Assembly: GCA_022822005.1 (NCBI GenBank)
Contig: JAJECO010000086.1
Coordinates: 1 to 64,000 of the forward strand
Direction: 5' to 3'
Length of the DNA stretch: 64,000 bases
From: Candidatus Poribacteria bacterium
GTDB taxonomy: Bacteria > Poribacteria > WGA-4E > PCPOR2b
The notes under the pieces were generated by a model. That model searched no databases, was not told the origin of the DNA, and saw only the letters and a program-made list of their open reading frames with translations. Below are positions 59,010 through 64,000 of this stretch, piece by piece. Made by a program: the position numbers and the translations under genes. Positions within the stretch are counted from its first letter, which is position 1; each line of letters opens with the position of its first letter.

Positions 59010-61334
59010 ATGACCTTCAAATCCCTTACTTACTGGTGTTGGTTCGTTACACTGACGCTCCTCGCGTTAATTCTTGCAAATATCCCCCTGCTTAATCTCC
59101 TTGCATTCGAATTTTGTGCCCTCCTCGCTTTCGCGATCTCATTTGCGGGGGCGCATACCGCTGCGACGGGTGTCGCCAATCTGAGACAGCGCACACAGTC
59201 ATTAAGGGGCACCGCCGCTCAGATGGTTATGTCAACTTTTTGGCGAGCGTTTGGGATCAACCTCACACTGCTGATCCTGCCGTTAATCATCATCGTGCTT
59301 AACGCCTTCCGCGTAAAGAATTGTGACTTCTTGGAAGGGTTCGTTTTCTTTCTCCTCCTGCCCGTCATCAGTTGCGCCTATGCCACCGCCTTGGGTATAT
59401 TTTATGGGTTATGGTTGAAGAGACGCTGGGCGGCGTATCTCGCTTATCTCGGTTATATCTTTGCCACGCTCCTTGCCCTCGCGTACAACCTCATCTTCCA
59501 CCCACCTGTCTTCGGTTACCATTCAACCTTCGGTTACTTTCCGGGACCCATCTATGACGAGCGTATCGTCATATCCGGTACCCTGCTAATAGCACGTGCC
59601 ACGACGCTGCTGTTGGCGTGGATTTTTCTGTCGCTCGCGATCAACACGTTGGAGGTTGGTAGGCATACCCGACTCGAGCCAAGACTTAATTGGAAAAACC
59701 TATACCACTTCAAGCCACGGTTTGCTGACCTGAACCATCGAATTCGCCTCATTGCCCTGATAGTTCTGTTTGGACTGATTTTCCTATTTCGTGGAGAGTT
59801 GGGCTTGCGTCCAACACGGGGATATATCGAAAGCGAGTTAGGGGGACTCAAGGAGACTGCGCACTTCAAAATCTATTATGAGCAGGGATCAAAGGTTGAG
59901 GAAGATATAGAATGGATCGCCCAAGATCACGAGTTTCGTTATGATCAGTTAATCCACTACTTCCAGATACGACCTACCAAAAAGGTTCAATCCTACATCT
60001 ACACCTCCCCCGCACAGAAAAAGCGACTCGTAGGTGCGCGAGGCACATCAGTTGAGGATCCGCTCGGTTACGGCTTTCACATCAACTACGAGGACTTTCC
60101 CCATCCCGTCATGAAGCACGAGTTGGCACACGCTTTAACGGCAGATTGGCATCCATTTCTGAAAGTCAGTCTCAAAATCGGATTGCATGAAGGAATTGCT
60201 GTTGCCGCGGATTGGAGTGAAGGAAAATTGACAGCGCATCAGTGGAGTCGGGCGATGCAACAATTGGATATTGCCCCGAAGATGAGTCAGATTATGGGGC
60301 TCGGTTTCTGGGGACAAGCCTCCTCGCAGAGTTATACACTGGCGGGCTCTTTCGTACGCTTTCTCGTCGAAACATATGGGATAGAAAAAGCTAAGCGTGT
60401 CTTCCCAATAGGGAATTTTCAGGAGGTCTACAGTAAATCTCTCGCGGCCCTTGAGGGGGAATGGAATGAGTTTCTGCAAACGGTTCCGTTGATAGAGGCG
60501 GACTTGGAAATCGCAGCACACCGTTTCGATCGCCCAAGCGTATTCCAGAAGCCGTGCGCTCACGAAATCGCTCAACTCTCTTCCGAAGCTTGGCGAGCAT
60601 ATCAGCGAACGGATATGACCACAGCAGTTCGTCTATTTGAACAGGTTTACCAATTTGATCCGGATAATCTGCGCCATCTGCGTGGGCTCATGTACGCACA
60701 CTATTATACTGGAGATTACCCCTCAACCTTGGAGTGGGTATCAAGGATTATCGAACACCCCCAAGCAAGCATGAATCGGGTTGCGGAAGCGAAAAATGTT
60801 GAGGGGAACGTCTATTGGCAGCGCGGGGAGCGTGAAAACGCCCGTTCACGGTATCAGGAGGTTTTCGCGCTTCACACCTCTGATGCGCTTGATCGGGAGG
60901 CACAAGCCAAGCTTACAACACTTGCTCTGGGCTCACCTGATGTCGAGGATAAAATCAGGCAAGTCCTCATCGGTCAGTCATCGAACCGACTGAAGATGAC
61001 ACTGCTGCACGAAGTGATTGATGCGCTGCCAGAGTGGGGGTTAGGGTACTATCTAATAGGCAGACAGCTCTATTTTGATCAGGAGTATGCTGCCTCAAAC
61101 CGGTATCTGTCAAAAGCTGCTTCTCTGGAATTCCCACCCCATAGCCTCGTCGTCGAAAATATACGGCTCATCGGTGTGAATTCGTATCGGCTCGGAGAAT
61201 ATGAGGAAGCCCTTGAGCAATTTCACCGAATTGCTGCCAATAACACACTGCCCCTTGGTACGATTCACAGGGCAAGGGATTGGATTGAACGGTGCGAATG
61301 GGCGATGGAACAACCGACCCAAGCAGCAGATTAG
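59010..61334 (+). CDS. Polytopic membrane metallopeptidase with TPR C-terminus
   Basis: 774 residues. About seven membrane segments fill the first 260 residues. A soluble gluzincin-like domain follows, with MKHELAHALTADWHPF (H370-E371-x-x-H374 zinc motif) and GLHEGIAVAADW (E394 as third ligand, 20 residues on). From about residue 510 there are TPR-like repeats (AYQRTDMTTAVRLFEQVYQFDPDNLRHLRGLMYAHYYTGDYPSTLEWV, SRYQEVFALHT, YRLGEYEEALEQFHRIA). It is probably a membrane-bound protease with its active site outside the cytoplasm. The start is uncertain: the ATG at 59010 has only a weak GGAAA, and a TTG at 58998 is possible. Confidence 0.85.
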   Translation: MTFKSLTYWCWFVTLTLLALILANIPLLNLLAFEFCALLAFAISFAGAHTAATGVANLRQRTQSLRGTAAQMVMSTFWRAFGINLTLLILPLIIIVLNAFRVKNCDFLEGFVFFLLLPVISCAYATALGIFYGLWLKRRWAAYLAYLGYIFATLLALAYNLIFHPPVFGYHSTFGYFPGPIYDERIVISGTLLIARATTLLLAWIFLSLAINTLEVGRHTRLEPRLNWKNLYHFKPRFADLNHRIRLIALIVLFGLIFLFRGELGLRPTRGYIESELGGLKETAHFKIYYEQGSKVEEDIEWIAQDHEFRYDQLIHYFQIRPTKKVQSYIYTSPAQKKRLVGARGTSVEDPLGYGFHINYEDFPHPVMKHELAHALTADWHPFLKVSLKIGLHEGIAVAADWSEGKLTAHQWSRAMQQLDIAPKMSQIMGLGFWGQASSQSYTLAGSFVRFLVETYGIEKAKRVFPIGNFQEVYSKSLAALEGEWNEFLQTVPLIEADLEIAAHRFDRPSVFQKPCAHEIAQLSSEAWRAYQRTDMTTAVRLFEQVYQFDPDNLRHLRGLMYAHYYTGDYPSTLEWVSRIIEHPQASMNRVAEAKNVEGNVYWQRGERENARSRYQEVFALHTSDALDREAQAKLTTLALGSPDVEDKIRQVLIGQSSNRLKMTLLHEVIDALPEWGLGYYLIGRQLYFDQEYAASNRYLSKAASLEFPPHSLVVENIRLIGVNSYRLGEYEEALEQFHRIAANNTLPLGTIHRARDWIERCEWAMEQPTQAAD

Positions 61335-61360
61335 CTTAATTCACCATAAATGAACATATG

Positions 61361-61380
61361 ACTTTCACGTTTCACGCCTT
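61361..61380. repeat. TTACG-type dispersed repeat, short copy
   Basis: ACTTTCACGTTTCACGCCTT, 60 bases wide at most, in the spacer between convergent genes. Confidence 0.4.
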
Positions 61381-61393
61381 ATGGAATTTATGT

Positions 61394-62614
61394 CTACCAA
61401 CTCGCGATGAAATCTTCCACATCGAAATTAGCCGGCATGTCAGTTAGCATGTACCGGGCCTGCCGAGATTCCAAGTTCGGAACAGATCGCTCTATCTCCT
61501 CCTGAATTTTGTCGTAAAGTGCTCGAAACCGACTCCAGAGTAGGTCGGCTTCTTCTAACGAAAAGCGGCGGGAAAAATCCTCGAAAAGGTAGAAATTAAG
61601 CTGGTGCTCCGAAATGGCGTCCACACGCTCAGCTAATGATAGGCTCGCGACATCGGGCTGTTTCAATGTGCGTGTTTTTTGCACCAATTTTGATAGGTAC
61701 ACCACGCATACCATCCGCCACGCTTCCCCGGGATGGAGCGTGGCCAGCCCATTGCGAAACCCCTCCGCATTTTTGTCTAGGATCGCACGGAAAGTCATTT
61801 CGACCACATCACACTCGTCTTCGTGCAGTTGGGAAAAATGTGCAAACTGCTCTCGCGTCCCTGGAGGCATACGCTTCGTGAAATCCGGATGCCAATAAAA
61901 GTGGTTGACCATGGGGTAAACGGGACCGCCGAAAGCCCGATAGCCGAGATGCACCGTGCGCCGTAACTTCGCACTGTAGTTGCTCCCCCAATGCAGCATC
62001 ATGTGGGTATAGACAATACCGTCTCCCGCTTTGAGTTCCACCGGCATCCCACCCGGTATCGGTTCACGGCCCTTTGTTACCAAATGTCGATTTTCTGCCT
62101 CCGTGTTAGGGCGTCTGTGGCTTTTCGGCACTACCCAGAACACGCTGTCATCATAGAGTGGGATATTCCACTGAACATAGCCCGGCGCGTTTTCAAGTAC
62201 ATCCATCTGCATACCCCGCAGCGGAGCCTGCCCAACCGGATCAATATCCCTGTGCCAGCTTGCCGGACCGTGATCTCGCACCGGACTGCACATCAGCGCC
62301 ATCAGCGTTGGCGAAGCCTCCGGTGCCTGCATCACCTGCCGACTGACGCCCAGAGTGTTTTCATGCAAACAAAACTCCACCGCTTTAGCCGTCGTTTCGT
62401 CTGCGACGCCATCGAAAAACACACGCGGTTGCGCAGCAGTTTCCCAATAGCCCCCCGGTGGACCGTCAGGCTTGCGCTCCTGCGCCCAAATAACCTTCTG
62501 TCGCTCTACCAGTGTTTCGTAGCAGTTACGAAGGTCATCCAACTGTCCTGGTGGGATAACCTCGCGTAGAATGATATACCCATCATCAAGCAACTGTTGT
62601 GGGTTGACCTGCAT
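61394..62614 (-). CDS. Phytanoyl-CoA dioxygenase (PhyH) family oxygenase, long form
   Basis: 406 residues, about 120 more than the other two PhyH proteins here. H121-x-D123 (PASWHRDIDP) and H208 (THMMLHWGSNYS) form the iron site, and RR at about 218-219 is the 2-oxoglutarate Arg region; VFWVVPKSHRRPN lies between them. The extra C-terminal part (about 235-406) is helical and holds FRAILDKNAEGFRNGLATLHPGEAWR. It is first seen here as part of a minus-strand run with a VOC protein and a Gfo/Idh enzyme upstream. The substrate is unknown. Confidence 0.9.
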   Translation of the reverse strand: MQVNPQQLLDDGYIILREVIPPGQLDDLRNCYETLVERQKVIWAQERKPDGPPGGYWETAAQPRVFFDGVADETTAKAVEFCLHENTLGVSRQVMQAPEASPTLMALMCSPVRDHGPASWHRDIDPVGQAPLRGMQMDVLENAPGYVQWNIPLYDDSVFWVVPKSHRRPNTEAENRHLVTKGREPIPGGMPVELKAGDGIVYTHMMLHWGSNYSAKLRRTVHLGYRAFGGPVYPMVNHFYWHPDFTKRMPPGTREQFAHFSQLHEDECDVVEMTFRAILDKNAEGFRNGLATLHPGEAWRMVCVVYLSKLVQKTRTLKQPDVASLSLAERVDAISEHQLNFYLFEDFSRRFSLEEADLLWSRFRALYDKIQEEIERSVPNLESRQARYMLTDMPANFDVEDFIASW

Positions 62615-62654
62615 CGTTAGCTTCCCTCGTTTTTCTCAAAGATGGTGAATGGAA

Positions 62655-63062
62655 CTACACCTTCGATTCCAGAATCTGCATGACCTCGAAGACAAGACCG
62701 TTAGGGGAGCGATAGAAGGAAATTCGCCGTGCCCCAAAATCTGTGCTAATCTCCACCGGCTCAAGAAGCACTTCTGTACCTAACGCTATCAGTCGTTGAT
62801 ATGCTTCGTCCAAGTCGTCAACCTCAAAAACTGCGTGTGTCAACCCCGGCGTGGGTGGTTGATCCAGCTTATCCTGAAAGACCGGCTTTGGTGTCAGAAA
62901 CAGGCGGGTACCGCCAAACTCCATCAACGCGTGGGGATGATCTCCATCCGCCCTTATACGGGAGCCGCGGCTCAGGAGCTTGCCACCCAACTCCTCAAAA
63001 AAGCTGATCTCGGCATCCAGATCTTCGACCTTGATGCCGATGTTCCAAAGATTTGCATCCAT
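62655..63062 (-). CDS. VOC family protein (glyoxalase/dioxygenase fold)
   Basis: 135 residues with two beta-alpha-beta-beta-beta modules: WNIGIKVEDLDAEISFFEELGGKLL and GLTHAVFEVDDLDEAYQRLIALGTEVL, ending in SFYRSPNGLVFEVMQ, where the Glu is a usual metal ligand. The first metal position in WNIGIKV lacks the usual His, so metal binding may be partial. Starts 12 bases after the Gfo/Idh gene stop, so co-transcribed with it; the PhyH gene follows 40 bases later. Confidence 0.88.
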   Translation of the reverse strand: MDANLWNIGIKVEDLDAEISFFEELGGKLLSRGSRIRADGDHPHALMEFGGTRLFLTPKPVFQDKLDQPPTPGLTHAVFEVDDLDEAYQRLIALGTEVLLEPVEISTDFGARRISFYRSPNGLVFEVMQILESKV

Positions 63063-63074
63063 CGCTTCTTCTCT

Positions 63075-64000
63075 CTATCGACTTACAGGTGCCCCCGTGA
63101 TATAGGCTTTAGTGATGTCAATAATGAGCGCAGTATCGTGGCGTGCGTCTACAATTGATGAACGTGAGGGGATGCCCTCGGTGATGCACTTGTGGAAGTG
63201 ACGCAGCTCGCGCGTGAACCCACTTTCCCACGGAATCGCTGGCTCCTTGTAGAAACTGTTCCCGTCCCCATCAATTCCTTGCACAACCAGCGTTGTGAGA
63301 ACCCGACGCGAAAAACCGGTTGGGTACGAGAGGATGACGCGCTTATCTTCGCTGTAGACTTCAAGGGTCTGCTTAAAATCCCACAACTTGTTGAGATCTA
63401 CCCTACTGACCACACAGCGCGCGCCGTTGGGGTATTCCAAAATGGTCGTTATCGCTCGACGATCGTTCCAAATCTCTGTGCTGACGACTGTGCTTGGAAC
63501 ACCTATCATGGTTCGTAAGCTATAGAGGTCATGGATAAGGCCGTAGGCGATGCCGCAGGATTCAGCAGCCTCGAAAAGATCTCCAAACGCATCGCGCCGC
63601 GCAGCTCTGGACGCCTCCCGTCGTTCCTCCATCATACTGGGAGGCAGATCGTTGAACTTCTTGACCTTGAAATGACTCAAGTGGAGTTCGTTGCTCGGAT
63701 GCAGGTGATTGGTCTGTACAAACCTGATGTCGTCCATGGCATCGACTTCACGTTTTGCCATTTCAAATGCAGGCTCATATACCTTCATGTATCCGGCTTG
63801 GCCAACCTTCCCCGATTTTCGTGCCGCATCAATCATAGCATCGGCTTCCTGCAAGGAGCTACAGATAGGCTTTTCAATGAAAACATGCTTCCCTGCCTCG
63901 AATGCTTGCACCGCTGCCTCCGTCTTAGGATCTGTGTGACAGAGCAACACCGCGTCGATATCCGCCGCCAGCATATCTCGAATATCAGTCACATATTTCG
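63075..64000 (-). CDS. Gfo/Idh/MocA family oxidoreductase, 5' end beyond window
   Basis: About 308 codons are visible. The frame stays open to the last base (KYVTDIRDMLAADIDAVLLC), so the Rossmann GxGxxG part lies beyond the edge. VLLCHTDPKTEAAVQAFEAGKHVFIEKPICSSLQEAD carries the EKP motif. AYGLIHDLYSLRTMIG is the active-site His-Asp region. The GTG at 63992 is not a likely start. It heads the minus-strand unit with the VOC and PhyH genes. Confidence 0.92.
   Translation of the reverse strand, partial: KYVTDIRDMLAADIDAVLLCHTDPKTEAAVQAFEAGKHVFIEKPICSSLQEADAMIDAARKSGKVGQAGYMKVYEPAFEMAKREVDAMDDIRFVQTNHLHPSNELHLSHFKVKKFNDLPPSMMEERREASRAARRDAFGDLFEAAESCGIAYGLIHDLYSLRTMIGVPSTVVSTEIWNDRRAITTILEYPNGARCVVSRVDLNKLWDFKQTLEVYSEDKRVILSYPTGFSRRVLTTLVVQGIDGDGNSFYKEPAIPWESGFTRELRHFHKCITEGIPSRSSIVDARHDTALIIDITKAYITGAPVSR

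Noticed and set aside
1-64000. tRNA or rRNA genes and prophage
   Set aside because: No T-arm/acceptor pattern or rRNA-like block was noticed by eye, and no integrase, capsid or terminase gene; short RNAs could still have been missed.

Overview
The window looks like the chromosome of an uncultivated, diderm, probably marine bacterium. A Candidatus Poribacteria-like genome is my best guess. I infer this from gene content, not from a marker gene. There are three phytanoyl-CoA dioxygenase (PhyH) family enzymes, one TauD-type oxygenase, five mandelate racemase/muconate lactonizing (MR/MLE) enzymes and five Gfo/Idh/MocA oxidoreductases. Outer-membrane proteins (TonB receptor, DUF5916 barrel, further barrel), lipoproteins and a lytic transglycosylase show a Gram-negative envelope. 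Starts are usually marked by strong AGGAGG-like ribosome sites, and GTG and TTG starts occur. No rRNA, tRNA, CRISPR array or intact mobile element was seen.

Layout. 1-7.1 kb: a 5'-truncated TonB-dependent receptor with an unusual Leu-Pro-Pro-rich loop, a TIM-barrel glycosidase-like protein, a PhyH enzyme and an SDR/uronate-dehydrogenase-like enzyme. 7.3-10.2 kb: a secreted protein with six tandem Ig-like (Big-1-like) repeats, preceded by about 1 kb without genes that holds competing inverted repeats. 11.2-21 kb: malate/lactate-type dehydrogenase, amidohydrolase, a coupled membrane protein/methyltransferase/PhyH unit, STAS protein, NIPSNAP protein, a secreted squalene-cyclase-fold protein, and a Gfo/Idh plus zinc-less MDR pair. 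21.7-31 kb: DUF5916 outer-membrane protein, a small protein coupled to an O6-alkylguanine-DNA alkyltransferase, a decayed REP-type transposase (RAYT), Fur-family regulator, oxidoreductases, aminotransferase and an acyltransferase-like membrane protein.

31.4-36.9 kb is the most unusual region: six same-strand genes for exported proteins. They are a seven-bladed YCF48-like lipoprotein, a TlpA-like thioredoxin lipoprotein, a peroxiredoxin-like lipoprotein whose active-site Cys is replaced by an in-frame TGA (UxxC, followed at once by a SECIS-like hairpin), a Tat-exported DUF362 protein, a tiny lipoprotein with a CX4C tail and an outer-membrane barrel. I read this as an extracytoplasmic redox module containing a selenoprotein.

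37-56 kb is a sugar-acid and polyol catabolic region: MR/MLE dehydratases (one rhamnonate-dehydratase-like), 2-hydroxyacid dehydrogenase, aldo/keto reductase, Gfo/Idh enzymes, TIM-barrel isomerase and a sodium:solute symporter, with a lytic transglycosylase and a diacylglycerol-kinase-like enzyme among them. 56-64 kb holds a PQQ-type propeller, Ppx/GppA phosphatase, a polytopic metallopeptidase-TPR protein, a third PhyH enzyme, a VOC protein and a Gfo/Idh gene cut by the window end.

The intergenic DNA is rich in dispersed repeats. The most informative are about nine small hairpins of different stem sequence, each with the tetranucleotide GTAG at its 5' foot. That is the layout of REP elements recognised by RAYT transposases, and a RAYT relic lies in the same window.
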